DNA of 64,000 nt from CALHRB01 sp964473465 (GCA_964473465.1 CAYYPE010000003.1:186001-250000), one strand, 5' to 3'; shown: positions 51,753-61,362, numbered from the stretch's first letter. Program-made: numbers and translations. The notes: generated by a model from the sequence alone, not told the origin.

Positions 51753-53525
51753 TTAATCTGTATTTTCGACTATTTCAACTTCTCGGATTCCTTTAATTAG
51801 CATAAGATTCGAAAATAATCTGTTGACAATTCCCTTATCAACAACTTTTACAATTATTGAACCTTCAAATAAACCATTGCTTGTCTGTGTCAGGTTAATC
51901 CTATGAACGTTGATTTGGCCAATAGCTTGAGAAATCTCATTTAACATACCGGGTCTATCATCTCCAACAACTTTAAATTTAACATATTCATTTATATTTT
52001 TTGTAAGTATTAAGTTAGCGACATCACTGGATTTAAAGTGATTATGTAAAGAGACAACTGCTTTATGGGTAATGACATAATCCATCCATTCAATTTGAGG
52101 TAAAGCGTTGGGGGAAGTAATTATTTCTACAACATCATTAGGTTTAAGTTCATAAACAGGATTTTTTACCTGACCATTTACTTTTGCTGAAATTACCTGC
52201 TTTCCGATTTCCTCGGAAAGAGAAAAAGCAAGATCAACTATACATGAACCATCGGGCAGAAGAATTTCTTTACCATCAGCTGTATAAACCGGGATATGTT
52301 CTTCATAAAGATTCATTCTGATTGAACCCCATATTTTTTGTATTCCTTCATCCTCGTTTTCTTTAACCACTTCTATCATCCATTCCTGCCATTTTTCAAT
52401 ATCTTCCTGAGTAAGGCGAAGTGATTCCTTCACCTTGCTTATTTCATAAATTGCACCGATGCCGTCTTCGGCTATTCTATCCATTTCATCTGTCCTTATT
52501 ATGACTTCAACTTTTCTACGACCCGGTCCATAATGTGTGGAATGCAAAGCTCTATAGAAATTAATTTTTGGTTTAGCAATATAATCAATGAATGAAGCAG
52601 CCGGACCAAAGAAATTCGCTATTATGCCATAACTTCGGTAACATTCAGTATAATCATCTGAGTTAATTGAAACAACTATAGAAAAGAAATTTTCAATTTC
52701 ACTCAGTTTAATACTATTTTTCTCTGTCATCTTAAAAATTTCGTAAACATGTTTATGCTCGGGAAAAACATTATGCATTATACTGCTTTTGTTGAGTTTT
52801 TCTTGCAATACCTCTATAAAATCCATAATATATTTATTAAACTCCTGCCTTTTTTGATCAAGGCTTGTTTTGATCAAGTTATAAATCATTGGATCATAAT
52901 AATAGAGAGCTAAATCCTCGAGCAAGCTTTTGATCTTCTTTAACCCAAGCCTTTGAGCAAAAGGAGTATAGAAATTAAGTGTTTCCTCGGAGATTTCCTT
53001 TTGTTTTACCTTGCTCATATAATGAAGAGTTCGCATATTATCAAGTCTATCAGCAAGCTTGACAATAATAACTCTAACATCATTAATCAGTGATATAAAT
53101 ATTTTTGCATAAGTTTCAGCTTTATCTAATTTTCTTGTTTCTACTCCTTTTATTTTTGTTACACCATCAACCAGGAAGGCAATTTCTTCATTGAATTTTT
53201 CTCTGATTGTGTCAACAGTAATGTGTTCAAAGTCTTCAACAAGGTCGTGAAGAAGGGCAGCACAGACAGAATGGTTATCGGCTATCCCGATTTCTTTCAT
53301 AAGTATTATTGCAACTTTAAGAGGATGAGTATAAAATTTATGTCCAGATTTTCTATATTTATCTTTACATTCATCAACCATATAAAAGTAGGCTTTGGAT
53401 ATAAGTTCTAAATTCGGATTTACAAGTGATTTAATGCACTGTTCTTTTAAAACCTCAAAATCTTGATAAGGATCTTTACCAAATGGATTTTCCTTTTCTA
53501 TTTCAAGTTCATATAATCTTATCAT
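51753..53525 (-). CDS. Short RelA/SpoT homologue, hydrolase intact, synthetase degenerate
   Basis: 590 residues, about 140 shorter than typical Rel. The HD hydrolase domain (about 40-200) keeps Arg58, His67, His93-Asp94, Glu97-Asp98, Asp159 and Asn163. The synthetase region (250-345) lacks the GR of the GRxKHxYSI motif (PE at 255-256) and has Asn279 where the catalytic Asp is expected, though Tyr324, His328 and Glu340 remain. A TGS domain (about 405-470) and an ACT domain (about 510-585) follow. I infer a (p)ppGpp hydrolase without synthesis. Homology is clear; loss of function is inferred. Confidence 0.85.
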   Translation of the reverse strand: MIRLYELEIEKENPFGKDPYQDFEVLKEQCIKSLVNPNLELISKAYFYMVDECKDKYRKSGHKFYTHPLKVAIILMKEIGIADNHSVCAALLHDLVEDFEHITVDTIREKFNEEIAFLVDGVTKIKGVETRKLDKAETYAKIFISLINDVRVIIVKLADRLDNMRTLHYMSKVKQKEISEETLNFYTPFAQRLGLKKIKSLLEDLALYYYDPMIYNLIKTSLDQKRQEFNKYIMDFIEVLQEKLNKSSIMHNVFPEHKHVYEIFKMTEKNSIKLSEIENFFSIVVSINSDDYTECYRSYGIIANFFGPAASFIDYIAKPKINFYRALHSTHYGPGRRKVEVIIRTDEMDRIAEDGIGAIYEISKVKESLRLTQEDIEKWQEWMIEVVKENEDEGIQKIWGSIRMNLYEEHIPVYTADGKEILLPDGSCIVDLAFSLSEEIGKQVISAKVNGQVKNPVYELKPNDVVEIITSPNALPQIEWMDYVITHKAVVSLHNHFKSSDVANLILTKNINEYVKFKVVGDDRPGMLNEISQAIGQINVHRINLTQTSNGLFEGSIIVKVVDKGIVNRLFSNLMLIKGIREVEIVENTD

Positions 53526-53569
53526 TGTTTTATTTTTTTTGTATTGAATATTCTAATCATATTTAGAAA

Positions 53570-53594
53570 ATTAAGTTTCAGCGAGTAACTTAAT
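53570..53594. repeat. Inverted repeat in the divergent rel-like / LD-carboxypeptidase gap
   Basis: ATTAAGTT (53570-53577) and AACTTAAT (53587-53594) form an 8-base-pair dyad across a 9-base loop that contains the only GC-rich bases of the 210-base gap. It lies 45 bases upstream of the rel-like start on the minus strand. It may be an operator or a 5'-leader hairpin. No clean promoter pair is seen for either gene. Confidence 0.35.
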
Positions 53595-53735
53595 AAAAAA
53601 AAGATAAAAAAGCAATTATGTTTATTGTTTGTTAAATGTTTTTGAAAAAAGTTGAAAAGATTTCAATATTATACATATTTTAATGACAAATTAATTGTTA
53701 ATTTTATTTTTTGTTCCCCAAAAATATTGAGATAA

Positions 53736-54785
53736 ATGAATAGAAGAAATTTTAACTTTGGTATTTTGAGTAGTATTTTACTTGGTTTTTCTGAAAATCT
53801 TTTAGCTCAAAATATCCACTCCGGAGCTGAATTAATAAAACCTGATATGATTAAACCCGGCGACACAGTTGGATTAATTACCCCCGGAACAGCCGTAACA
53901 GACCCGGATGAACTAGCTAAAGCAATCGAAATAGTTGATTTCCTTGGTCTAAAGTATAAATTAGGTGAATACGTTAAGTCTGGCAGCGGATATAAAAGCA
54001 GGTCTATTCAAGAAAGAATTAAAGATATTCATTCTATGTTTGAGGACCCTGATGTTAAAGGAATATTCTGCATCAGAGGTGGTTATGGCACAATACAAAT
54101 TCTTGATTATATCAACTACAAATTGCTCAGAAAAAATCCTAAAGTATTTTTGGGTTATAGCGATATAACAGCTCTTCATCTTGCTATAAATAAATTTTCA
54201 GGATTAACTACTTTTCACGGACCTGTAATGACAAGTGCCTTTACTGAGTTTACAATGAATGCATTAAGACAGACAATAATGAATAATCAGGTTATTGGGA
54301 AAATTAGCAACCCTGCTAATATTATTAATTTTAGAAAAGTCCATCCCGTCAGAACTATAAAAAGTGGGGTATCTCAGGGTAGGCTTATCGGTGGGAATCT
54401 TTCTTTGATTTCTTCGCTGATGGGCACAAAATATGAGATAGATACAAGAGATTCTATACTTTTCATTGAAGATGTTGGGGAGGAACCATTTAGGATTGAC
54501 AGAATGCTTTCCCAGCTTAAAATAGCAGGTAAGTTTCGTGAAGCTAAAGGAATTATAATTGGAGAGTGTGCTGGATGTAATTTTGATAGACCGAATAGCT
54601 CTCGTGTCTGGGATTTTACCTTAGGTGAAATTCTTGACCAAATATTCTCTGATATAGAAATTCCTGTTTTATACGGTTTGACGATTGGTCATACTTCGAA
54701 TCAAATTACTCTTCCAATTGGATTAAATGCTATTTTAGATGCTGATGAAGGTTCAATCACTATTAATGAGTCTGCTGTTTTGTAA
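53736..54785 (+). CDS. LD-carboxypeptidase, S66 family
   Basis: 349 residues. An N-terminal signal (1-25) begins NRRNFNFG, which looks like a twin-arginine leader. The S66 catalytic triad is visible: Ser142 in GYSDITALHLA, a Glu in FIEDVGEEPFRIDRML and a His in LTIGHTSNQITLPIG, with the IRGGYGT loop near 113-119. It cleaves the L,D bond of murein tetrapeptides during peptidoglycan recycling; MccF-like peptidases are related. Export suggests periplasmic action. Its last 33 bases overlap the opposing symporter gene. Confidence 0.9.
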   Translation: MNRRNFNFGILSSILLGFSENLLAQNIHSGAELIKPDMIKPGDTVGLITPGTAVTDPDELAKAIEIVDFLGLKYKLGEYVKSGSGYKSRSIQERIKDIHSMFEDPDVKGIFCIRGGYGTIQILDYINYKLLRKNPKVFLGYSDITALHLAINKFSGLTTFHGPVMTSAFTEFTMNALRQTIMNNQVIGKISNPANIINFRKVHPVRTIKSGVSQGRLIGGNLSLISSLMGTKYEIDTRDSILFIEDVGEEPFRIDRMLSQLKIAGKFREAKGIIIGECAGCNFDRPNSSRVWDFTLGEILDQIFSDIEIPVLYGLTIGHTSNQITLPIGLNAILDADEGSITINESAVL

Positions 54786-56204
54786 TCTTTTTTTTCTTAA
54801 GAATAATAACCCAATTAAAAATGAAAATAACATTCCAATAACCATTGGTTCATTCTCATTAATTAGAACATTCAATAAGTCATTTTCCCACTTCATTGAT
54901 TGAAGAAAGAACCAAGCTCCTGAGATGAAAAGAGGAACCAAAATTACCAGTTTTAATGATTTATCTTTCAAAGTATATTTTTTGCTAAAACTTACAAGCA
55001 TCGGGAATAAAATACCAGGAATTACAAGGGAAGCGGTTTTGAATATCAAATCAATTGCCGAGGGTATTAAATAAGCTAAACCAATGCCTATTATTGCAGA
55101 TAAAGTTAATCCAATTTGAGTTAAAGTTTTTGTTTTTATGGTATATTTATTTTTGAGGATTGGTTCTAAAATATCATTTCCTATGGTTGTAGCAGAAATA
55201 AAAAAATAGCTTTCGAGTGTTGACATAATTATTGCTAATAAAGCCACTATAAATATTCCTTTCCAGAAAGGGGGTAAAATCATATCTGCAAGAATAGGAT
55301 AGGAGCTAACCGGATTTATATCATTCAGAAAGGCAACACCATAAAGCCCAACCGAGAGAGTCAAAGAGTCAAAAATAAGCCATAGAATGATTGAAATTAA
55401 TATTCCTCTCTTTGCTGTGTCGGGTTTGTTGACTGCCGAACATCGCTGATGGAATGAGGGGTCAACAAAAGTCTGGAATGCAATCAAATACCACGCAAGA
55501 ATATGCTGCCAGTGAAACCCTCCAAACAATGTTTTGTGATTATAAGGTAATTTGTCCAAGATTTCAAATGGAGAGCCGAATGCTTGATAAGCAAAGACAA
55601 AAATTACCGTAAAACCCAGATACATTAAAATGAATTGTGCTGAATTAGTAAGAACATCAGCTTTGAATCCACCGTAATATAAATAGACGAAGGAAAGCAA
55701 TACGCCAGCAATCATTGATGTAAATAAATCCAAACCTGTAAGGCTTTTAATCATAATTCCGAGCATAAGAATATAAGAAGCAGGAATGGAAATTATTAAA
55801 ATAATTACAGATGCAATCAAAGCGGCTGTTGAACCATAATGAATACGGAATTGTTCCGGGATTGAATAGATAGATAAAGTTCTGATTTTTTTTGCAAATA
55901 ATAACGCATATATAAATGCTGCCACATAATATGGAAAAGCAAAACAAACCCAAGCGGAAATTCCCGAGCGATAAATAAATTCACCAACTCCAAGAATATT
56001 GCCATACCATGTTGCTACCAGCGTTGCTATAAAAAAGGGGAGGGTCAGTTTCCTCCCTGCAAGGAGGAAGTTTTCTTTTTCATTAGAATCCTTTTCATTT
56101 CTCTCTTTTTTGGCAAGTTTAAAACCGATAAATAGGATTAATATAAAATATAAAATAATGACTGAAGTATCATGGATAGATAGAGTAAATTGAAATTCAG
56201 TCAT
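54753..56204 (-). CDS. Sodium:solute symporter (SSS family)
   Basis: 483 residues with about 13 membrane helices in the SSS/LeuT-like fold. GRKLTLPFFIATLVATWYG (about 49-67) is helix 2 of the core, QTFVDPSFHQRCSAV and STLESYFFISATTIGND carry the family's sodium-site residues. The solute cannot be told (sugars, acids, nucleosides and amino acids are all possible). It starts 54 bases after nuoK on the same strand and may share its transcript. Its 3' end overlaps the convergent LD-carboxypeptidase by 33 bases. Confidence 0.9.
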   Translation of the reverse strand: MTEFQFTLSIHDTSVIILYFILILFIGFKLAKKERNEKDSNEKENFLLAGRKLTLPFFIATLVATWYGNILGVGEFIYRSGISAWVCFAFPYYVAAFIYALLFAKKIRTLSIYSIPEQFRIHYGSTAALIASVIILIISIPASYILMLGIMIKSLTGLDLFTSMIAGVLLSFVYLYYGGFKADVLTNSAQFILMYLGFTVIFVFAYQAFGSPFEILDKLPYNHKTLFGGFHWQHILAWYLIAFQTFVDPSFHQRCSAVNKPDTAKRGILISIILWLIFDSLTLSVGLYGVAFLNDINPVSSYPILADMILPPFWKGIFIVALLAIIMSTLESYFFISATTIGNDILEPILKNKYTIKTKTLTQIGLTLSAIIGIGLAYLIPSAIDLIFKTASLVIPGILFPMLVSFSKKYTLKDKSLKLVILVPLFISGAWFFLQSMKWENDLLNVLINENEPMVIGMLFSFLIGLLFLRKKRLQNSRLINSD

Positions 56205-56258
56205 TACTATTGAGATTTAAAAACTTAATCGATTTTTAGGCTAAGCTGAAAAAAGCTA

Positions 56259-56570
56259 TTACCATTTAAGTAAATTCACTTTGTCAACATATATAGTTCC
56301 AGATTTTCTGAAAAGGGCTAAAACTATGGCAAGACCCACAGCCGCTTCAGCTGCAGCAACAGCCATAACAAAAAATACAAAAATCTGCCCTGCAGGATTT
56401 CCAAGAAATGAGGAAAAAGCGACAAAAGTTAGATTGACAGAATTCAACATCATCTCGATTGACATAAATATGATAATAACATTTCGTCTGGTGAGCACTC
56501 CTATTGTACCAAGAATAAATAAAAAGGCTGAAATTAGTAAATAATATTCTAATGGTATATTTTCTGACAT
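56259..56570 (-). CDS. nuoK: NADH dehydrogenase subunit K
   Basis: 103 residues from the ATG at 56570, with GGAG 6 bases upstream inside the end of nuoJ; the longer frame from 56588 starts with TTG. Three membrane helices with the two proton-channel glutamates in MSIEMMLNSVNLTF and AAAEAAVGLAIVLA. It is part of the membrane arm of complex I. Only its normal neighbour nuoJ is present. Confidence 0.95.
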   Translation of the reverse strand: MSENIPLEYYLLISAFLFILGTIGVLTRRNVIIIFMSIEMMLNSVNLTFVAFSSFLGNPAGQIFVFFVMAVAAAEAAVGLAIVLALFRKSGTIYVDKVNLLKW

Positions 56571-56580
56571 ATATTTCTCC

Positions 56581-57090
56581 TTAATCAAGTTTTCTTTTGG
56601 CTAAAATAACAGCTCCTATAATAGCAGCAACTAAAACAATCGAAATAGCAATAAATGGTAACAAATAATTCTTGTATAACTCTTGTCCAATACCTTCAAC
56701 AGTTCCCTGAGTTATTGAATTGGGTGCAAAACCCTGATAAACACTGGATTGGCTTAAGAATATCACAATAAATTGAAGAAGCAAAACAGCACCAAAGGCA
56801 ATAGCGATACCAACCCTGATATTAAAATTTTCCTTCAATTTTTCTTCGTCACCCAGATTTAAAAGCATTATGACAAATACAACCAGCACCATTATAGCAC
56901 CAGCATAAACAAGAACCTGAATTACAGCAATGAACTGAGCATTAAGCGTCAGGTAAAGACCGGCTAACATAAAAAATTGGACTACCAATGCCATTGCCGA
57001 AACAACTGGATTCTTTGATGAAATAGTAACTACACCACTAGCTATAGCTAATATAGACAGAACCGCAAAGAAAATAAATGTTAAACTCAC
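56581..57090 (-). CDS. nuoJ: NADH dehydrogenase subunit J
   Basis: 169 residues with five membrane helices. The conserved region VVQFFMLAGLYLTLNAQFIA and QVLVYAGAIMVLVVFVIMLL contains the helix-3 pi-bulge region that couples quinone reduction to proton pumping. nuoJ starts a new transcript here: upstream DNA is a 163-base gap and the divergent TolC gene, not nuoI. It is followed 10 bases later by nuoK. Confidence 0.94.
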   Translation of the reverse strand: MSLTFIFFAVLSILAIASGVVTISSKNPVVSAMALVVQFFMLAGLYLTLNAQFIAVIQVLVYAGAIMVLVVFVIMLLNLGDEEKLKENFNIRVGIAIAFGAVLLLQFIVIFLSQSSVYQGFAPNSITQGTVEGIGQELYKNYLLPFIAISIVLVAAIIGAVILAKRKLD

Positions 57091-57253
57091 TTTTTATCAC
57101 TATTTTTATTAGATATTAACTTTCAAAAATAAAGAAAAAAAATATTAGTGAAAAGTAATTGTTAAATCTTTTAATATTATTTAATGAATTTTGTTGCAAC
57201 ATTATTAAAAACTTAACGTAATATGGTTATTAGTTTTTGAAGTTTGGTGTTTA

Positions 57254-58624
57254 ATGAAAAGAATAATTGTTTCTATTCATTTTTTTGTAATTATATATCT
57301 CAGCTATAATGCTTTAAGTCAGGACTTAAATAATTCTCCCGTAAATAAAGGGGTATATTCTTTCAAGGTAAGTGACTGTATTGAATTTGCCCTGAAATAT
57401 AATCCTGATATATTGTCAGCTGATTCCAGATATAAATCTGCCGGAGCCGAAATAACGGCTGCTTTCGGTGAATTTCTTCCCTCGATTGATTTATCTATGG
57501 GATATACCCGACAATTAAATGCCGAAGGTGGAAAAACAGTAAACGTCGGAGGGCAAATAATTCCTTTACCTTCAACCAACCCAAATTCGTATCGAATTAA
57601 TGCCGGAGCATCATATGTGATTTTCAACGGCTTTTCGAGGGAAGCTAACTACAACAGAACAAAAGAAAATTTAAACAATATTTATTTCAGCAATCAACAT
57701 CTCCGAAGGTCAGTCACACTAAATGTTTACAGACTGTTTACAGAAGTATTGAGGACTAAGCAAATCATTAAACTAAGGCAGGAAAATCTTGATTTGGCAA
57801 AGAAAGATTATTTGAAGATTAAAGCTCAATATGATGTTGGAATCTTGCCGGTTACTAATATTTATACTCAGGAAGCTGAAATTTCGAACCGTGAACTTGA
57901 ACTATTAAAAGCTGAAAACGACTATAAACTTGCTTCTGCAAATCTTCTGGCATTGATGGGGTTAAATCCTGATTCAGAAGCAGAATTCTCAGACGATGGC
58001 TATCCCAAATCAATCAAAGACCATAACATTGATAATTTTCGCAAAGAAATTGGAAGTATTGAGGCTGCTACTGATAGAGCCATAAAAAATCGTTTGGACA
58101 TACAAGCTGTAGATTATTCAATATCTTCGGCTCATTTACAAATGCAAGTGGCGAACAGTCAATATTTTCCTATACTGTCTGTTTTGGGCGGGTGGAGTTG
58201 GACAAATAACGATTTAAGTAAATTTTCAGATTTGGGAAGGTCATATATCGGTTTAAATCTTCAGATTCCCATTTTCGATAACTTCAAAACAAATAATCAG
58301 GTTCAAGCTGCCAAAGCTTTTTTAGATCAAAAAGAGATTGAAAAAAATGTTTTGATTCAAAACATAAGGAAGGAAGTAAAAACAGCTTTCTTAAACTTGG
58401 AAACTGCAGAAAAACAAATAGAAATATCCGAGAAGGCTTTTTTAGCAGCAGAAAAGTCATTCGAAAGTGCTGAAGGAAGATTTAGAGCTGGTTCTATTGG
58501 TATTACCGATTATTATTATGCAAATAATTTGTATATCAATGCAAAAATTAATCGTATTACAGCTTTTCATAACTACTTTAATGCACAAAAGGAAGTTCTT
58601 TATTCAATTGGAAATTTAGAATAA
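57254..58624 (+). CDS. TolC-family outer-membrane efflux protein
   Basis: 456 residues with a signal peptide (about 1-22). Two copies of the outer-membrane efflux repeat (about 35-235 and 260-450) are rich in helical heptads, with ECIEF-type SDCIEFALKYNPDIL at the start and FRAGSIGITDYYYANN near the end. It forms the outer-membrane channel for the downstream adaptor and ABC-type permeases. It is the first gene of a six-gene plus-strand run (gaps of 33, 7, 0, 8 and 18 bases). Confidence 0.93.
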   Translation: MKRIIVSIHFFVIIYLSYNALSQDLNNSPVNKGVYSFKVSDCIEFALKYNPDILSADSRYKSAGAEITAAFGEFLPSIDLSMGYTRQLNAEGGKTVNVGGQIIPLPSTNPNSYRINAGASYVIFNGFSREANYNRTKENLNNIYFSNQHLRRSVTLNVYRLFTEVLRTKQIIKLRQENLDLAKKDYLKIKAQYDVGILPVTNIYTQEAEISNRELELLKAENDYKLASANLLALMGLNPDSEAEFSDDGYPKSIKDHNIDNFRKEIGSIEAATDRAIKNRLDIQAVDYSISSAHLQMQVANSQYFPILSVLGGWSWTNNDLSKFSDLGRSYIGLNLQIPIFDNFKTNNQVQAAKAFLDQKEIEKNVLIQNIRKEVKTAFLNLETAEKQIEISEKAFLAAEKSFESAEGRFRAGSIGITDYYYANNLYINAKINRITAFHNYFNAQKEVLYSIGNLE

Positions 58625-58657
58625 TACATTAATTAATTATACTTAAAATTAAAACAT

Positions 58658-59353
58658 ATGAAATGTGAAAAATGCGGTAATGAATATCCTTCAAGGTATT
58701 ATTTTGAAACCGAGACAATCTGCAAAGATTGTTTTGCGAAAATGACCGATGAAGAGAAAAGTCAGAACATCAATTATCAATCTCAAATACAAAAAAATCC
58801 GATTGAGCTCAGACAAGGTTTTGGACTAAGGTTTGCTGCCATTCTTATTGATTTTGCAATTTTATGGTTAATAACAACAGCCATCATGCAATTTTCAGAT
58901 TTCAATGAATTAATTAATCAATTCAATGAAATTTTGAAAGAAGCACAAACAGATCCAGATATGCTCAATGAAGCGTTGGATTTTTTCTTTGAAAACATAA
59001 TGTTTTACTACCTTTTTTCAACTTTGTTTACGCTATGTTATTATCTGACTGAAGTTCTTTTAGCCGCAAGTCCCGGTAAGTTAATATTAAGGTTGAGAAT
59101 AGGCACTGCCGATGCAGAGCATTCTGATTATGGAAAGCTAATTATTAGATTTTTAATCAAGCATAGCTTTTATCTGGTTTTAATACTTTCATTACTAACG
59201 AAAAACACTTTGCTATATCTACTTACATTCATTGTATTTATTGTCATAGCAATCGGATTCTTATTTGTCTTTTCCTATAAAAGACAGGCTCTTCACGATT
59301 TAATTTCTGGCACTGCTGTTTATAAATTAAAAGATTTAACAGAAAATAATTAG
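58658..59353 (+). CDS. RDD-family membrane protein with N-terminal zinc ribbon
   Basis: 231 residues. Residues 1-30 hold a four-cysteine ribbon (Cys3, Cys6, Cys22, Cys25). The RDD domain (about 55-225) has FGLRFAAILIDFAILWL and, at the end, KRQALHDLISGTAVYK, with four to five membrane helices. RDD proteins are poorly known; some act in sodium/proton exchange. It sits inside an efflux operon between the TolC and adaptor genes, which is not a typical neighbour. Confidence 0.85.
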   Translation: MKCEKCGNEYPSRYYFETETICKDCFAKMTDEEKSQNINYQSQIQKNPIELRQGFGLRFAAILIDFAILWLITTAIMQFSDFNELINQFNEILKEAQTDPDMLNEALDFFFENIMFYYLFSTLFTLCYYLTEVLLAASPGKLILRLRIGTADAEHSDYGKLIIRFLIKHSFYLVLILSLLTKNTLLYLLTFIVFIVIAIGFLFVFSYKRQALHDLISGTAVYKLKDLTENN

Positions 59354-59360
59354 AGGAATT

Positions 59361-60638
59361 ATGAAAAGAAAAAAATCGAAATTATGGATATTTGTTCTTG
59401 TTTTTGTATTACTGGTTATTATTATATCTGTGTTTTTTATCTTCAACAAAAATGATAGTGCGGTATCAGTTACAGTTACCAAAGTAGAAAGGAAAACAAT
59501 TACTCAAACAGTCTCTGCGATAGGTAAAATTGAACCAGAAATTGAGGTAAAAATTTCCTCCGAAACAAGCGGTGAAATACAGTTTCTTGGTGTAAAAGAA
59601 GGTGATACAGTCCGAGCAGGTCAATTGCTTGTCAGAATCAAACCCGATATTCTTGAAACTCAGTTGGAGCAATTCAAAGCTGCTGCAAATGCTGCAAAAA
59701 TTGAAATTCAGATTGCAAAAGCAGAATTGGAACGCACCGAGAGTGAATTAAAACGAATCACAGACCTATTTAAAAATGAGTTTGCTTCAAAACAGGAATT
59801 CGAGTTGGCTAAAACCAATTTCGACAAAGCTAATTCTGCTTATTCTGTTGCTCTGGCAAGATATGAACAATCTCTTGCCACCTTACGTCAAGCTGAGAAA
59901 ACTGCCTCGAGAACAGTTATTACTTCTCCAATTAATGGAATAGTAACATCATTAACAGTTCAGAAAGGGGAGAAAGTAGTTGGGACTGCTCAAATGGCTG
60001 GAACTGAAATGATGAGAATAAGTGACTTAAACATTATGAATGCTATTGTCGAGGTTGATGAGAACGATGTTGTGCTCGTAAAAGTTGGTGATACAGCCAA
60101 AGTTGAAATTGACGCTTTTAACGAAAAAAGCTATAAAGGGATTGTAACTGAAGTAGGTCATTCTGCTATAATTGCACAGCAAGGAACTCAAGATCAGGTA
60201 ATTAATTTCAAGGTTAAAATCAGGTTATTAGATAAAGAAGAAAAACTTCGTCCGGGAATGAGCTGCAATGTTGAGATAAGCACTGAAACAAGAAGCAATG
60301 TCCTTGCAGTTCCACTGCAAGCCGTTACCGTCAGGGATACAAAAACTATGGACAAATCAACTGGTGGTGGTATTGAGGTGAAAAAAGCTGATGAAGATGA
60401 TAATAAGAAGATCAATCAATCAAAGATCCAATCAGTTGTATTTTTAAGGAAAGATAATAAGGTTAAGCTCGTAAATGTAAAAACAGGGATTAGCGACAAA
60501 GGATTTATTGAAATTATTGAAGGCTTGAAAGAAGGCGATGAAATTGTTAGCGGCAATTATCTTGCTGTTAGCAGATTATTGCAGGATGGATCAATAATAA
60601 AAATTGATACTGTTAAGAAGAAAATGAGAAGCAAATAA
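59361..60638 (+). CDS. Periplasmic adaptor, MacA/HlyD family
   Basis: 425 residues. An N-terminal membrane anchor (about 6-28), a lipoyl/barrel-sandwich hybrid domain (SSETSGEIQFLGVKEGDTV and SPINGIVTSLTVQKGEKVVG halves), a coiled coil (about 95-180) and a C-terminal beta-barrel are visible. It bridges the inner-membrane ABC permeases and TolC. Its TAA stop overlaps the following ATG (TAATG), so it is tightly coupled to the ATPase. Confidence 0.92.
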   Translation: MKRKKSKLWIFVLVFVLLVIIISVFFIFNKNDSAVSVTVTKVERKTITQTVSAIGKIEPEIEVKISSETSGEIQFLGVKEGDTVRAGQLLVRIKPDILETQLEQFKAAANAAKIEIQIAKAELERTESELKRITDLFKNEFASKQEFELAKTNFDKANSAYSVALARYEQSLATLRQAEKTASRTVITSPINGIVTSLTVQKGEKVVGTAQMAGTEMMRISDLNIMNAIVEVDENDVVLVKVGDTAKVEIDAFNEKSYKGIVTEVGHSAIIAQQGTQDQVINFKVKIRLLDKEEKLRPGMSCNVEISTETRSNVLAVPLQAVTVRDTKTMDKSTGGGIEVKKADEDDNKKINQSKIQSVVFLRKDNKVKLVNVKTGISDKGFIEIIEGLKEGDEIVSGNYLAVSRLLQDGSIIKIDTVKKKMRSK

Positions 60639-61354
60639 TGAATAATATGGATGACAGAAATTTAAACAATTCAATGATTCACCTCGAAGGTATAACAAAA
60701 ATATATCTGATGGGCGTGGAAAAGGTTTATGCCTTGAATAATATAAACCTTGATATAAATAAAAACGAATACCTTGCAATAATGGGACCATCCGGTTCGG
60801 GAAAATCAACTTTGATGAATATCCTTGGTTGTTTGGATACACCTACAAGCGGAAATTATTTTTTCAACGGTATGAACGTTAGTGAAATTACTGATAATGA
60901 ATTAGCCTCAATCAGAAACAAGCAGATAGGATTTGTTTTTCAGACATTTAACCTTTTGCCCAGAGCCACGGCATTGAAAAATGTAGAGCTACCAATGGTC
61001 TATGCTGGCAAAAAAAGTTCGGAAAGAATTGAAGCTGCAAAAATAGCTTTAAAAAAAGTAGGACTTGGGGATAGGATGGAGCATAAACCTAATGAACTCT
61101 CTGGCGGTCAAAGGCAGAGAGTTGCAATAGCAAGAGCTTTAATAAACAACCCCTCGATTATTTTAGCTGATGAGCCAACAGGTAATCTTGATACTAAAAC
61201 CGGCGAAGAAATTATGCTACTTTTTAATGATTTATGGAAACAAGGCAATACAATCATCCTTGTTACTCACGAAGAACATATTGCAAAACATGCTAATAGA
61301 ATTATCAAACTTCTTGATGGCGAAATAGAGAGTATTTCAGACGTAAAAAAATAA
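60638..61354 (+). CDS. ABC transporter ATP-binding protein, MacB/LolD type
   Basis: 238 residues: Walker A GPSGSGKSTL, Q-loop FVFQTFNLLPRATALKNVE, signature LSGGQRQRVAIARAL, Walker B IILADEPTGNLD and H-loop VTHEEHIAKHA. The LLPRxTALxNVELP pattern is that of the MacB/LolD family. It powers the permeases encoded next. Start taken at the ATG overlapping the adaptor stop; Met4 and Met13 are alternatives. Confidence 0.94.
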   Translation: MNNMDDRNLNNSMIHLEGITKIYLMGVEKVYALNNINLDINKNEYLAIMGPSGSGKSTLMNILGCLDTPTSGNYFFNGMNVSEITDNELASIRNKQIGFVFQTFNLLPRATALKNVELPMVYAGKKSSERIEAAKIALKKVGLGDRMEHKPNELSGGQRQRVAIARALINNPSIILADEPTGNLDTKTGEEIMLLFNDLWKQGNTIILVTHEEHIAKHANRIIKLLDGEIESISDVKK

Positions 61355-61362
61355 TCCTTACT

